The translations under genes and the position numbers were made by a program. Positions 18,442-27,921 of a stretch of DNA of 64,000 bases are shown here, piece by piece. Positions within the stretch are counted from its first letter, which is position 1, and each line of letters begins with the position of its first letter. The stretch comes from Azospirillum lipoferum (GTDB taxonomy: Bacteria; Pseudomonadota; Alphaproteobacteria; Azospirillales; Azospirillaceae), in the NCBI RefSeq assembly GCF_024170005.1, contig NZ_JALJXJ010000001.1:186001-250000 (forward strand), written 5' to 3'. The notes under the pieces were generated by a model, which ran no database searches, was not told where the DNA came from, and saw only the letters and a program-made list of their open reading frames with translations.

Positions 18442-19314
18442 ATGGGCGATGCGACCGGTCGGACACCGGTGTCCGACTTGACAGCCGATTTGCCGCTGGC
18501 GTCGCGTGCCCACCGCACCAACCTCGTCAATGTCCCGGCCGCCGTCCTGTGCGGCGAAGCCTACAATGACGAGCCACGGCGCCTGCGCATCGGCGCCACC
18601 CGCAGCGAACACGCCGCCTTGTTCGAGGCGCTGGACGAAAGCCGCGACGCCCTGACCGCCTCCGACATCTTCCAGCGCCATATGGCGGAGGTGTTCGGGG
18701 TGAATCCCGACTTCTCCGGGACCGAAGGGCCGGATGGCAAACGACGTTTTCGCGCCAGCTACCTGCGCCTGCTGAAGGGCTGGATGTTCGACAGCAACGG
18801 GGCGGAGGGCGCGGTGCTGAAGGGCTGGGTGGAGAGCCGTTTCGGCCTGCTGCCGACCTTCCATGGCGAGCCGATCCGACGCTTCGCCTCCGACGCCTGG
18901 GCGGCCTATGGCGAGCAGAAGCAGTCGACCCGCTTCCATAACAACAACATCCATCTGCAACTCGACCTGCTGTACGAATTCTGTCAATGGACGATCCGCC
19001 GCGGCTGGCCCGACGCGCCGATGCCCAACTGGGCCTCGCATATCCGCCTTTTCCGTGGCGTCAACGATTTCGAGGAACACCACATCGTCGCCCGGCCGGA
19101 CAAGCGCACCGCGGTGCTGCGGCTGAACAACCTGTGTTCCTTTTCCATCAACCGCGACATCGCCGGCCAGTTCGGCGACTACATCCTCGATGCCTGGGTG
19201 CCGCTGTCCAAGGTGGTCTTCTTCCGCGACATCCTGCCGCGCTACCCTTTCCAGGGCGAAGGAGAATATCTGGTGATCGGCGGGGACTATCGCGTGGGTG
19301 TGTCGCTTCTCTGA
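18442..19314 (+). CDS. draT: NAD+-dinitrogen-reductase ADP-ribosyltransferase
   Basis: Inactivates nitrogenase by transferring ADP-ribose from NAD+ to the conserved Arg of NifH after ammonium or darkness/energy shifts. The 290-residue protein has RAHRTNLVNVP, FHNNNIHLQLDLLYEFCQW, RLFRGVNDFEEH and LNNLCSFSINRDIAGQFGDYI, all typical of DraT. Known DraT proteins are about this length. The ATG at 18442 is chosen; in-frame GTG codons upstream are possible. It is followed after 76 bases by draG. Confidence 0.95.
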   Translation: MGDATGRTPVSDLTADLPLASRAHRTNLVNVPAAVLCGEAYNDEPRRLRIGATRSEHAALFEALDESRDALTASDIFQRHMAEVFGVNPDFSGTEGPDGKRRFRASYLRLLKGWMFDSNGAEGAVLKGWVESRFGLLPTFHGEPIRRFASDAWAAYGEQKQSTRFHNNNIHLQLDLLYEFCQWTIRRGWPDAPMPNWASHIRLFRGVNDFEEHHIVARPDKRTAVLRLNNLCSFSINRDIAGQFGDYILDAWVPLSKVVFFRDILPRYPFQGEGEYLVIGGDYRVGVSLL

Positions 19315-19390
19315 CAACCTCACGTCCGGCGGCGGCTTGCGAGCCGTCTGCGGGACGCACCAGGAAGGGACGGACCCTGTGCCCGATGGC

Positions 19391-20299
19391 ATGACCGATC
19401 CGACGAGTCTGACGCCTGAAATCCGCTCCAGGGCGCTCGGCGCCTATCTCGGCCTCGCCTGCGGCGACGCGCTGGGGGCGACGGTGGAGTTCCTGACCAA
19501 GGGCGAGATCGCCCATCAGTATGGCGTCCACAAGCACATCAAGGGCGGCGGCTGGCTGAAGCTGGTGGCGGGGCAGGTGACGGACGACACCGAGATGTCG
19601 CTCCATCTTGGCCGCGCCATCCTGTCCGGGCCGGAGTGGGAAGCCCGCCGCGCCGCGGAGGAGTTCGCCACCTGGCTGAAATCGGTGCCGGTCGATGTCG
19701 GCGACACGACACGGCGCGGCATCCGCCGCTTCATCATGCACGGCACGCTGGAGGAGCCGGAGTCGGAATACCATGCCGGCAACGGGGCGGCGATGCGCAA
19801 CCTGCCGGTGGTGCTGGCGACGCTGGGCGACGATGCGGCCTTCGAACGCTGGTCGGTGGAGCAGTCGCACATCACCCACTGCAACCAGTTGTCCGATGCC
19901 GCAGTGATCGCGTTGGGCCGGATGGTGCGGCGGCTGGTGCTGGGCGGCGGCATCGTCGCCGCGCGGGAAGAGGCGAACGCCCTCATTGCCAAGCACCGCC
20001 AGTTCAAGTTCGCACCTTACCGTGGCCTGTCGACCGCTTTCATCGTCGATACGGTGCAGACCGTCTTCCACTATTATTTCCAGACCGATTCGGTCGAATC
20101 CTGCGTGGTGGAGACGGTCAACCAGGGCGGCGATGCCGACACCACCGGCGCCATCGCCGGCATGCTGGCCGGCGCCACCTATGGCGTGGAGTCGATCCCC
20201 TCTCGCTGGCTGCGCAAGCTGGACCGCAAGATCTATGACGAGATTTGTCAGCAAACCGACGCGCTGCTGGCCCGCGCGCCGCTGTTGCAGGGGAGATGA
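19391..20299 (+). CDS. draG: ADP-ribosyl-dinitrogenase reductase hydrolase
   Basis: Removes ADP-ribose from NifH Arg, restoring activity. The 302-residue protein has the ADP-ribosylglycohydrolase metal sites: GDALGATVEF, then VTDDTEMSL, and NQGGDADTTGAIAGM near the C terminus, whose Asp residues bind two Mn ions. It starts MTD, as in remembered Azospirillum DraG. A GTG at 19379 has a better-spaced AGGAAGGG ribosome site and would add four residues, so the exact start is open. Confidence 0.96.
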   Translation: MTDPTSLTPEIRSRALGAYLGLACGDALGATVEFLTKGEIAHQYGVHKHIKGGGWLKLVAGQVTDDTEMSLHLGRAILSGPEWEARRAAEEFATWLKSVPVDVGDTTRRGIRRFIMHGTLEEPESEYHAGNGAAMRNLPVVLATLGDDAAFERWSVEQSHITHCNQLSDAAVIALGRMVRRLVLGGGIVAAREEANALIAKHRQFKFAPYRGLSTAFIVDTVQTVFHYYFQTDSVESCVVETVNQGGDADTTGAIAGMLAGATYGVESIPSRWLRKLDRKIYDEICQQTDALLARAPLLQGR

Positions 20300-20302
20300 G
20301 CG

Positions 20303-20722
20303 ATGGCCGACGTGATCTTCTTCGAAAAGCCCGGCTGCGGCGGCAACGCGCGGCAGAAATCCCTGCTGGAACAGGCCGGCCACCGGGTGATCGCCCGTGA
20401 CCTGCTGAGCGAGCCCTGGACGCCGGAAATGTTGCGCCCCTTCTTTGGCGACCGTCCGGTGGCCGACTGGTTCAACCGCGCCGCCCCCGCGGTGAAGAGC
20501 GGCGAGGTGGTGCCGGAGGCGATGGACGAGGCCTCGGCGTTGGCCGCGATGGTCGAACGGCCGCTGCTGATCCGCCGCCCGCTGATGCAGGTCGGCGACC
20601 GCCGCGACTGCGGCTTCGAGACCGACCGGGTGGAGGCCTGGATCGGGCTGGGTGGTGCCGCTGCACAGGGGAAGATGGAGGGCTGCCTGCGGCCGGACAT
20701 GCCGCCCTGTCCAAAGCGATAA
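20303..20722 (+). CDS. draB: ArsC-family nitrogenase-associated protein
   Basis: A 139-residue thioredoxin-fold protein of the arsenate-reductase-like, nitrogenase-associated family that follows draTG in several diazotrophs. It opens MADVIFFEKPGCGGNARQK, with a single Cys in the ArsC active-site loop, and has LIRRPLMQVGDRR and GFETDRVEAWIG. It starts 3 bases after the draG stop, so it is translated from the same message. Arsenate reductase activity is not implied; its reported role is in nitrogenase regulation or maturation. It ends in a short Cys-containing tail (GCLRPDMPPC). Confidence 0.88.
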   Translation: MADVIFFEKPGCGGNARQKSLLEQAGHRVIARDLLSEPWTPEMLRPFFGDRPVADWFNRAAPAVKSGEVVPEAMDEASALAAMVERPLLIRRPLMQVGDRRDCGFETDRVEAWIGLGGAAAQGKMEGCLRPDMPPCPKR

Positions 20723-20817
20723 GGACCAAAACCGTGAACGTCAAAGCGTGACCTTGCGCACCACCTGTCGTAGCTTGTCGCTCCCGAGGGCGACGACAAG
20801 CGGCAGACGAGGACACC

Positions 20818-21588
20818 ATGTGCGAACTCCTGGGCATGAGTGCCAACGTGCCCACGGACATCTGTTTCAGCTTCGCCGGCCTGATGCGCCGCGGTGGCCA
20901 GACGGGGCCGCACCGAGACGGCTGGGGCATCGCCTTCTATGAGGGGAAGGGCTGCCGCACCTTCCACGACCCGGCCCCCAGCGCTGAGTCGGAGATCGCC
21001 CGGCTGGTCAGCCGGTACTCGATCAAGTCCTGCACGGTGATCTCGCACATCCGTCGAGCCAACCGGGGCCGGGTGTCGCTGGAAAACACCCATCCCTTCA
21101 CCCGCGAACTCTGGGGCCGGGTGTGGACCTTCGCCCACAACGGCCAGTTGAAGGGGATCAAGGACCGCATCCTGACCTTCTACGAGCCGGTCGGCAGCAC
21201 CGACAGCGAGCACGCCTTCTGCTGGCTGCTCGACCAGATCCGCATGCAGTATCCGGAGCCGCCCAAGACGACGGCCGGGCTCATGAAGCTGATCCGTCAT
21301 CTCGCTGCCGATCTGGGGACGCTGGGCGTGTTCAACATGCTGCTCAGCGATGGGCGCTATCTGTGGTGCCACTGCGCCACCAACCTTGCCTGGCTGACCC
21401 GCAAGGCGCCGTTCGGCGCCGCCACCCTGCTCGATGCCGACATGAGCGTCGATTTTTCTCAGGAGACGACGCCCGACGACGTGGTCACCGTCATCGCCAC
21501 CCGGCCGCTGACCAGCAACGAGGACTGGACGGTGATGCAGCCCGGCCAGATGGCGGTTTTCCGCAACGGGGCGCTGGTGAGGGGCTGA
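20818..21588 (+). CDS. Class II glutamine amidotransferase (YafJ-like)
   Basis: The 256-residue protein starts MCELLGMS, so Cys2 becomes the N-terminal nucleophile after Met removal. Other hallmarks are [37 protein letters not shown] and FAHNGQLKG. This is the stand-alone glutaminase domain of the YafJ/DUG3 type. Its substrate is unknown; some relatives act on glutathione conjugates. It is 95 bases after draB, and an inverted repeat (GCTTGTCG / CGACAAGC) in the gap suggests a separate unit. Confidence 0.85.
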   Translation: MCELLGMSANVPTDICFSFAGLMRRGGQTGPHRDGWGIAFYEGKGCRTFHDPAPSAESEIARLVSRYSIKSCTVISHIRRANRGRVSLENTHPFTRELWGRVWTFAHNGQLKGIKDRILTFYEPVGSTDSEHAFCWLLDQIRMQYPEPPKTTAGLMKLIRHLAADLGTLGVFNMLLSDGRYLWCHCATNLAWLTRKAPFGAATLLDADMSVDFSQETTPDDVVTVIATRPLTSNEDWTVMQPGQMAVFRNGALVRG

Positions 21589-21730
21589 TCCATCCGCGGC
21601 GATTGTTGCCTTGCCAGGAACGATCTTTCGCGCACAGCCCGGCTTAACCGCCGGAAAACAAAGGGGCATCTTGGGTGCCAGAAACCGGCCGATCCCCAAA
21701 GGCCGCAACAACCAAGAGGCTCCTTCCGTC

Positions 21731-22351
21731 ATGACCACGATCCTGCATGTCGACTCCAGCCCGCTCGGCACCGCCTCGGTCACCCGCCAGCTGACCGCCT
21801 CCATCGTCGAGGCTCTGGTGAAGGCCGATCCGGCGGCCAGCGTCGTCACCCGCGACGTCGCCGCCAATCCGCCGGCCCACCTGGATGCGGAACTGCTGCC
21901 GGTCCTCAAGCTCGGCGTTCTGGATGGGCTGAGCGAGCGTCAGCGCGAAGAGCTGGCCCTGACCAACGCCCTGCTCGACGAGTTCCTGGCCGCCGACATC
22001 GTCGTGGTCGGCGCGCCGATGTACAATTTTTCCGTCCCGACCCAGTTGAAGGCCTGGATCGACCGCCTTGCCCAGGCCGGCCGTACCTTCCGCTATACCG
22101 AGAATGGCCCGCAGGGTCTGGCCGGCGGCAAGCGCGTGATCGTGGCCTCGGGCCGCGGCGGCGTCTATTCGACCAACCCGGCGCTGGCCGGTCTGGACCA
22201 CCAGGAAGCCTATCTGCGCTCCGTCTTCGGCTTCTTCGGCATCACCGACGTCAGCTTCGTCCGTGCCGAGGGTGTCAGCATGGGGCCGGAGGCGAAGGAC
22301 AAGGCGCTGGCCGGCGCCGCCAAGGTGATCGAAGAGCTGATTGCCGCCTGA
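21731..22351 (+). CDS. azoR: FMN-dependent NADH-azoreductase
   Basis: A 206-residue flavodoxin-fold quinone/azo reductase. It has HVDSSPLGTASVTRQL (FMN phosphate site), GAPMYNFSVPTQLKAWIDR and RTFRYTENGPQGL, and SGRGGVYS, all characteristic of AzoR. It probably protects against quinones by two-electron reduction. The ATG at 21731 (MTTILH) is used; the upstream codons are not family-like. It converges on amn. Confidence 0.93.
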   Translation: MTTILHVDSSPLGTASVTRQLTASIVEALVKADPAASVVTRDVAANPPAHLDAELLPVLKLGVLDGLSERQREELALTNALLDEFLAADIVVVGAPMYNFSVPTQLKAWIDRLAQAGRTFRYTENGPQGLAGGKRVIVASGRGGVYSTNPALAGLDHQEAYLRSVFGFFGITDVSFVRAEGVSMGPEAKDKALAGAAKVIEELIAA

Positions 22352-22392
22352 GGTTGGGGTGGGGGCGGGTGCTGAACCAGCCCCCAAACTCT

Positions 22393-23901
22393 TTACTGGA
22401 ACGCCACTTCCGCCAAGCTGCGCAGCTTGCGGGAGTGCAGCGTTTCCATCCCGTGCTCGCGCAGCAGTTCCATCGCCAGCACGCCGATCTTCAGATGCTG
22501 GTCGACCCGCTCACGGTAGAAGCGGTCGGCCATGCCCGGCAGTTTCAGCTGCCCATGCATCGGCTTGTCCGACACGCACAGCAACGTCCCATACGGCACG
22601 CGGAAGCGGAAGCCGTTGGCGGCGATCGTCGCGCTTTCCATGTCCAGCGCGATGGCGCGGCTCTGGCTGAAGCGCATCAGCGGCTCACGATGGTCGCGTA
22701 GTTCCCAGTTCCGGTTGTCGATGGTCGCGACCGTGCCGGTGCGCATGATGCTCTTCAGGTCGAAACCCGACAGCCCGGTCACCCGCTCCACCGCCGTTTC
22801 CAGCGCGCGCTGAACCTCGGCCAGCGCCGGCACCGGCACCCATAGCGGCAGATCGGCGTCCAGCACATGGTCCTCGCGGACATAGCCATGGGCCAGCACA
22901 TAGTCGCCCAGGCGCTGGGTATGGCGCAGTCCGGCGCAATGGCCCAGCATCAGCCAGGCATGCGGGCGCAGCACCGCGATGTGGTCGGTGATGGTCTTGG
23001 CGTTCGACGGACCGACGCCGATGTTCACCAGCGTGATGCCGTTGCCGTCCGGGCGTTTCAGGTGATAGGCCGGCATCTGCGGCATGCGGGACAGCTTCGG
23101 TGCCGCGACATCCGCCCCGCCGCCCAGATTCTGGTTGGTGGTGACGATGTCACCTGGTTCGACGAAGCTGTCATACTGGGCGCGGTAGGCGGCCAGATCG
23201 GCATCGCCGGTTGGCTCCATGATCTCGCGCGACAGGCGGATGAACTCGTCCACGTAGAACTGGTAGTTGGTGAACAGGACGAAGTTCTGGAAATGCTCCG
23301 GCGCGGTCGCGGTGTAGTGGCGCAGCCGGTGCAGCGAGAAATCGACCCTGGGGGCGGTGAACAGCGCCAGCGGCTTCACCGCATCCTGACCGGTGTCGCA
23401 GGTACCGTTGACGATGGTGTCGTCCATCCGTGCCAGATCGGGCAGGTCGAACAGGTCCGGCAGCTTGGTCAGCCGGTCCGGCGGCAGGTCGCCCTCCACA
23501 TACATGCCGTTTGGAAAGGCGAAATGGATCGGGATCGTCTCTTCGCTGACGCCGACCTCCAGCGGGACGTGGTGGTTGCGCAGCAGAAGCGTGAACTGTT
23601 CCAGCAGATAGCGCTCGAACAGGTCGGGCCGCGTCACCGTGGTGGAATGGACGCCGACCCCCTCGACGAAGCCGTAGGACAGCCGGGTGTCGACCGCGGC
23701 TCCCGACACGGCGGTCATCCGCACATAGGGGTAGTAGGCCCGGTTCCGCCCGCCTTCCTCCTCGCCCTGGGTATAGGCGGCGAAGCGGTCGCGCAGGTAG
23801 GCGGTGTTGCGCTCGTAAATGTCGCGCACACAGGCCAGCGCGGCTTTGGCATCGGTGAAGCGCCCGGCCGACCCGGGCTGGAGCGGGGCTTTATCAGTCA
23901 T
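22393..23901 (-). CDS. amn: AMP nucleosidase
   Basis: Hydrolyses AMP to adenine and ribose 5-phosphate, controlling the adenylate pool. The 502-residue length fits the two-domain enzyme. The N-terminal regulatory part has YYPYVRMTAVSG, the middle has RVDFSLHRLRHYTATAPEHFQNFVLFTNYQFYVDEF (quoted in part), and the C-terminal nucleosidase fold has VNIGVGPSNAKTI, MLGHCAGLR and LDMESATIAANG. The start at 23901 (MTDKAPLQ) is taken over upstream codons that would extend into the ftsY spacer. Confidence 0.93.
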   Translation of the reverse strand: MTDKAPLQPGSAGRFTDAKAALACVRDIYERNTAYLRDRFAAYTQGEEEGGRNRAYYPYVRMTAVSGAAVDTRLSYGFVEGVGVHSTTVTRPDLFERYLLEQFTLLLRNHHVPLEVGVSEETIPIHFAFPNGMYVEGDLPPDRLTKLPDLFDLPDLARMDDTIVNGTCDTGQDAVKPLALFTAPRVDFSLHRLRHYTATAPEHFQNFVLFTNYQFYVDEFIRLSREIMEPTGDADLAAYRAQYDSFVEPGDIVTTNQNLGGGADVAAPKLSRMPQMPAYHLKRPDGNGITLVNIGVGPSNAKTITDHIAVLRPHAWLMLGHCAGLRHTQRLGDYVLAHGYVREDHVLDADLPLWVPVPALAEVQRALETAVERVTGLSGFDLKSIMRTGTVATIDNRNWELRDHREPLMRFSQSRAIALDMESATIAANGFRFRVPYGTLLCVSDKPMHGQLKLPGMADRFYRERVDQHLKIGVLAMELLREHGMETLHSRKLRSLAEVAFQ

Positions 23902-23999
23902 GCCGTCAAAGATGGAGTACGAACGACCGGCTGGGAAGGCCGAATTTCGGCCAACCCGCGGCATTCATCCATTCGGAGGGACTGGGTTGCCCTTCCTGG

Positions 24000-25274
24000 T
24001 CAGTCGGCGCTCAGCCCCATCAGCGACTTGGCGAAGGCATCCGCATCGAACGGACGCAGGTCGTAGACCCCCTCGCCGACACCGATGGCGTGGACCGGGA
24101 TCTTGAACTTCTCGGCCAGCGAGACCAGCACACCGCCGCGGGCGGAGCCGTCCAGCTTGGTCAGGATCAGGCCGTTGACATTGACCATGTCGCGGAAGAT
24201 CTCCACCTGGCTGTGCGCATTCTGGCCGGTGGTGGCGTCCAGCGTCAGCAGGGTGGTGTGCGGCGCCGTCTCGTCCAGCTTCTTGATGACGCGGACGATC
24301 TTGCGCAGCTCCTCCATCAGGCCGGTCTTGTTCTGCAAGCGGCCGGCGGTGTCGATCAGCAGCACGTCGACCTTCTCGGCCTTGGCACGCTCCAACGCGT
24401 CATAGGCCAGCCCGGCGGCATCCGCCCCGGTGTCTCGTGCGACCACCGGGCAGCCGGTACGCTCGCCCCAGATCTTCAGCTGGCTGACCGCGGCGGCGCG
24501 GAAGGTGTCGCCGGCCGCCAGCATCACGCTCTTGCCCTCCGCCTTGAACTGGCGGGCCAGCTTGCCGATGGTGGTGGTCTTGCCGGTGCCGTTGACGCCG
24601 ACGACCAGGATCACATGCGGCTTCAGCGCCGGGTCGAGCACCAGCGGCTTGGCGACGGGGGTGACGATCTTCGACACCTCGGCCGCCAGCGTCGACTTGA
24701 CCTCCTCAGGCGAGACCTCCTTGCCGAAGCGGGTACGCGCCAGCTCCGCCGTGACCTTCGCCGCGGTGGCGGGTCCGAGGTCGGCGGTGATCAGCAGCTC
24801 CTCCAGTTCCTCCAGCGCATCGTCGTCCAGCTTGCGCTTGGTGAAGATGCTGGTGATGCCGTCGGTCAGCTTGGACGAGGACTTGGACAGCCCTTCCTTC
24901 AGCTTTGCGAACCAGCCCTTCTTGGTCGGTGGCGCTTCCTCGGCAGCCACCGCGACAGGCGCCGGAGCAACCGGGACAGGGGCGAGCGGCGCGGTCGGCG
25001 CTACAGCGGCGGGAGGGGGCGCCGGGACCGGTGTGACCTGAGACGGTGCGACGGGGGCCGGCGGTTCGGCGCTCGGCGGCGCAGGCGCCAGTTCCGGTAC
25101 CGGCTCGACCTCCGGCTTGGGAGCGGGCGGAGCTGCCGGCGGCTCCGGCGTCGCTTCAGCGTCCGGTTCCGGCGCGGGTGTTGCGGACTCCTGGATGACC
25201 GATTCGTCCTGTGCCGCCTCGTCCTTGGGCGCGGTCTCTTCGGGCTTCTTGCGGCCGAACCAGCGGAAAATCAT
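24000..25274 (-). CDS. ftsY: Signal recognition particle receptor FtsY
   Basis: GTPase receptor that docks SRP-ribosome complexes at the inner membrane. The 424-residue protein has a Glu/Pro/Ala-rich membrane-binding A domain (about 1-105) that starts MIFRWFGRKKPEE, a helical N domain, and the G domain with GVNGTGKTTTIGKLA, DTAGRLQNK and TKLDGSARGG. It lies 22 bases after mtaB, giving an operon dapF-mtaB-ftsY. Confidence 0.97.
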   Translation of the reverse strand: MIFRWFGRKKPEETAPKDEAAQDESVIQESATPAPEPDAEATPEPPAAPPAPKPEVEPVPELAPAPPSAEPPAPVAPSQVTPVPAPPPAAVAPTAPLAPVPVAPAPVAVAAEEAPPTKKGWFAKLKEGLSKSSSKLTDGITSIFTKRKLDDDALEELEELLITADLGPATAAKVTAELARTRFGKEVSPEEVKSTLAAEVSKIVTPVAKPLVLDPALKPHVILVVGVNGTGKTTTIGKLARQFKAEGKSVMLAAGDTFRAAAVSQLKIWGERTGCPVVARDTGADAAGLAYDALERAKAEKVDVLLIDTAGRLQNKTGLMEELRKIVRVIKKLDETAPHTTLLTLDATTGQNAHSQVEIFRDMVNVNGLILTKLDGSARGGVLVSLAEKFKIPVHAIGVGEGVYDLRPFDADAFAKSLMGLSAD

Positions 25275-25296
25275 GGAATGTCCACTATGAAAGGGG

Positions 25297-26568
25297 TCAG
25301 AGCGGGGTGCCGGTCAGCACGCCGTCCTTGACGCCGGTGATGGCGGCGGGCACCAGGGAGCCGGGCGGGAAGGGCTGGCCCAGGCGGATCGCGGCGAAAT
25401 GCTCCGTGCGGCCCAAATCGTCCTTCTCCACCAGCACCGTCGCGGTGCGGCCGACGAGGCTTGCCAGTGTGCGGGCCTCCGCCGCTTCGCCGACGGCACG
25501 CAGGCGGGCGGCGCGCTCCTTGCGGACGGCGCCATCCACCTGCGGCATGCGGGCGGCCGGCGTGCCGGGGCGCGGGCTGTAGGGGAAGACATGCAGCCAA
25601 GTCAGGCCGCACTCTTCCACCAGCCGCATGGTGTTCTGGAACATCTCCTCGGTCTCGGTCGGGAAACCGGCGATGAAGTCGGCGCCGAACACCACGTCGG
25701 GCCGGACCGAGCGCACCCGTTCGCAGAAGGCGATGGAATCGGCGCGGCCATGACGGCGCTTCATCCGCTTCAGCACCATGTCGTCACCGGCCTGGAGCGA
25801 CAGGTGCAGGTGCGGCATCAGGCGCGGCTCGTTCTCGATCAGGCGCCAGAGGTCGTCGTCCATCTCGATGCAGTCGATGGAGGACAGGCGCAGCCGCGGC
25901 AGCTCCGGAACCAGCGCCAGCAGCCGGCGCACCATCTGGCCCAGCGACGGCGAGCCCGGCAGGTCGGGGCCGTAGCTGGTGATGTCGACGCCGGACAGCA
26001 CCACCTCGTTGTAGCCGGCCTTCACCAGCGCCTGCACCTGCTCGACGATGCCGCCGATCGGGACGGAGCGCGAGGGGCCGCGGCCATAGGGGATGATGCA
26101 GAAGGTGCAGCGGTGGTCGCAGCCCTGCTGGACTTGCACGAAGGCGCGGGCGCGGTCCTCGAAGCCGCCGATCAGGTGACCGGCGGTCTCCTTCACCGAC
26201 ATGATGTCGTTGACCAGCACCTTCTCGGCCGGCGGCAGGCCCCAGCTTTCGGGTTGCAGTTTCTCCTGGTTGCCCAGGACCTGATCGACCTCCGGCATCG
26301 CCGCGAAGCGCTGCGGGTCGATCTGCGCCGCGCAGCCGGTGACGACGATGCGGGCATCCGGCCGCTCGCGGCGCAGCTTGCGGATGGTCTGCCGCGCCTG
26401 CCGTTCGGCTTCCGACGTCACGGCGCAGGTGTTGACGATCACCACGTCGTCCAGCCCGGCGCTGCGCACATGGTTGCGCATCACCTCGGACTCGTAGGTG
26501 TTCAGGCGGCAGCCGAAGGTGACGATCTCGGGGCCGGTCTGCGTCGTGCTGTCAGCGCTGCCGCTCAT
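25297..26568 (-). CDS. mtaB: tRNA t6A37 methylthiotransferase
   Basis: Radical-SAM enzyme that converts t6A to ms2t6A at position 37 of ANN-decoding tRNAs. The 423-residue protein has the N-terminal MTTase domain with Cys in TFGCRLNTYES, NTCAVTSEA and GCAAQ, the radical-SAM motif CDHRCTFC, and a C-terminal TRAM-like region. Its start overlaps the dapF stop by 4 bases (ATGA), so translation is coupled. Confidence 0.94.
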   Translation of the reverse strand: MSGSADSTTQTGPEIVTFGCRLNTYESEVMRNHVRSAGLDDVVIVNTCAVTSEAERQARQTIRKLRRERPDARIVVTGCAAQIDPQRFAAMPEVDQVLGNQEKLQPESWGLPPAEKVLVNDIMSVKETAGHLIGGFEDRARAFVQVQQGCDHRCTFCIIPYGRGPSRSVPIGGIVEQVQALVKAGYNEVVLSGVDITSYGPDLPGSPSLGQMVRRLLALVPELPRLRLSSIDCIEMDDDLWRLIENEPRLMPHLHLSLQAGDDMVLKRMKRRHGRADSIAFCERVRSVRPDVVFGADFIAGFPTETEEMFQNTMRLVEECGLTWLHVFPYSPRPGTPAARMPQVDGAVRKERAARLRAVGEAAEARTLASLVGRTATVLVEKDDLGRTEHFAAIRLGQPFPPGSLVPAAITGVKDGVLTGTPL

Positions 26569-27413
26569 ACTGAGACCAGATCAGGCGACAGCCGGCCGCT
26601 GAAGGCGAGCGCCACCGGGCCGGTCATCAGGACGCGGTCGTCCTCCGTCCACTCGATGGTCAGCGTGCCGCCGTCCAGGATGATGTCGGCCTTGCGGCCG
26701 GTCAGGCCGCGGCGCACCGCGGCGACCAGCGTGGCGCAGGATCCCGACCCGCAGGCCTGGGTGATGCCGGCTCCCCGTTCCCACACCCGCATGCGGATGG
26801 CGGTGGGCGAGAGCACCTGGGCGAATTCGATGTTGGCGCGCTCGGGGAAGGCCGGGTGGTTCTCGAACACCGGACCGACCTCGTCCAGCGGCACCGCCTC
26901 GGCATCGTCGACGAAGAAGACGGCGTGCGGGTTGCCCATGTTCACCGCGACGGGCGCGGCGAATCCGCCATGCTCGACCGTCTCCACCCGCAGTGTATCG
27001 GCCGGCGCGGCCAGCGGAATCGCCGCCCAGTCGAGACGGGGCGGGCCCATGTCGACGGTGATGCGGCCGTTGTCGGCGCGATAGGCGTGCAGCAGACCCG
27101 CGGCGGTCTGGAAGCTGGCGCGATCGCGCCCGCTCTGCTCCATCAGCAGCCAGCCGACGCAGCGCGACGCATTGCCGCAGGCGGCCGCCTCGCTGCCGTC
27201 GGCATTGCGGATGCGCATGAAGGCATCGGCGCCCGGCGCATCGGTCTTCTCCAGCACGATGAGCTGGTCGCACCCGACACCGGTCCGGCGGTCGGCGATG
27301 GCGCGCACCTCCGCGCCCCCCATAACCATTTGGGGGCGGTAGGGTTCGGAACGGGCGTCGATCACGACGAAGTCGTTGCCGAGGCCGTGCATCTTCAGGA
27401 ATTCGCGGGTCAT
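26565..27413 (-). CDS. dapF: Diaminopimelate epimerase
   Basis: Interconverts LL- and meso-diaminopimelate for lysine and peptidoglycan. The 282-residue protein starts MTREFLKMHGLGNDFVVID and carries both catalytic Cys: CGNASRCVGW near residue 78 and ACGSGSCATLVAA near 222. It is the first gene of dapF-mtaB-ftsY. The ATG at 27413 is fixed by the conserved N terminus. Confidence 0.96.
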   Translation of the reverse strand: MTREFLKMHGLGNDFVVIDARSEPYRPQMVMGGAEVRAIADRRTGVGCDQLIVLEKTDAPGADAFMRIRNADGSEAAACGNASRCVGWLLMEQSGRDRASFQTAAGLLHAYRADNGRITVDMGPPRLDWAAIPLAAPADTLRVETVEHGGFAAPVAVNMGNPHAVFFVDDAEAVPLDEVGPVFENHPAFPERANIEFAQVLSPTAIRMRVWERGAGITQACGSGSCATLVAAVRRGLTGRKADIILDGGTLTIEWTEDDRVLMTGPVALAFSGRLSPDLVSV

Positions 27414-27492
27414 GGCCGCCGTTATATGGCGAGCCGTGGGGATAAGTCCATAAGGCGCCGCGCAAGGCAGATTCGCGGGCGCCTCCGGCTCC

Positions 27493-27921
27493 CTACGCTC
27501 CCTTGAACACCAGATGCTTCGATGCCGCGAAGTTGAAGAACATGCCGGCGATGGAGCCTGCGGCAACCGCCAGGAAGGGATGTTCGGCGACCGTCTGCAC
27601 GCTTGATTCCAGCCCGACGGAGACGCCGTAATTCACCACGCCGCCGATGGCGTTGGCGGCGATGAATTTCGCCCATTGCCGGTGCAGCGGCTCGTCCACA
27701 GCACCGCGGAAGGTGAAGGCGCGGTTCAGTGCCCAGGTCGCCGTCGCCGCCGCGAAGAAGGAGGGCACGCGGGCGGCGAAGAACTGCAAGCCCAGCGCAA
27801 GGCCGGCGTAGAGCACCACCGTGTCCACCACCAGCCCGATGATGCCCACCACGCCGAACTTGGCGAACTGCACTCCCAGCCGGCCGAGCCGGCTGTCCAG
27901 AAGGCTCGTGACCGATGCCAT
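27493..27921 (-). CDS. GtrA-family membrane protein
   Basis: A 142-residue protein with four predicted transmembrane helices, including FGVVGIIGLVVDTVVLYAGL at the start and FAASKHLVF at the end, as in GtrA. Members flip or present polyprenyl-phosphate sugars across the inner membrane. Its start overlaps the stop of the glycosyltransferase gene (TGATG), so the two are translationally coupled and likely act together. Confidence 0.88.
   Translation of the reverse strand: MASVTSLLDSRLGRLGVQFAKFGVVGIIGLVVDTVVLYAGLALGLQFFAARVPSFFAAATATWALNRAFTFRGAVDEPLHRQWAKFIAANAIGGVVNYGVSVGLESSVQTVAEHPFLAVAAGSIAGMFFNFAASKHLVFKGA

Noticed and set aside
20303..20722. Calling the draTG-linked gene an arsenate reductase
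   Set aside because: The fold is ArsC-like, but its place after draG and the nitrogenase-associated pattern argue against an arsenic role.
20774..20806. GCTTGTCG / CGACAAGC inverted repeat after draB as a terminator
   Set aside because: No T-run on either strand; kept only as a note on gene separation.
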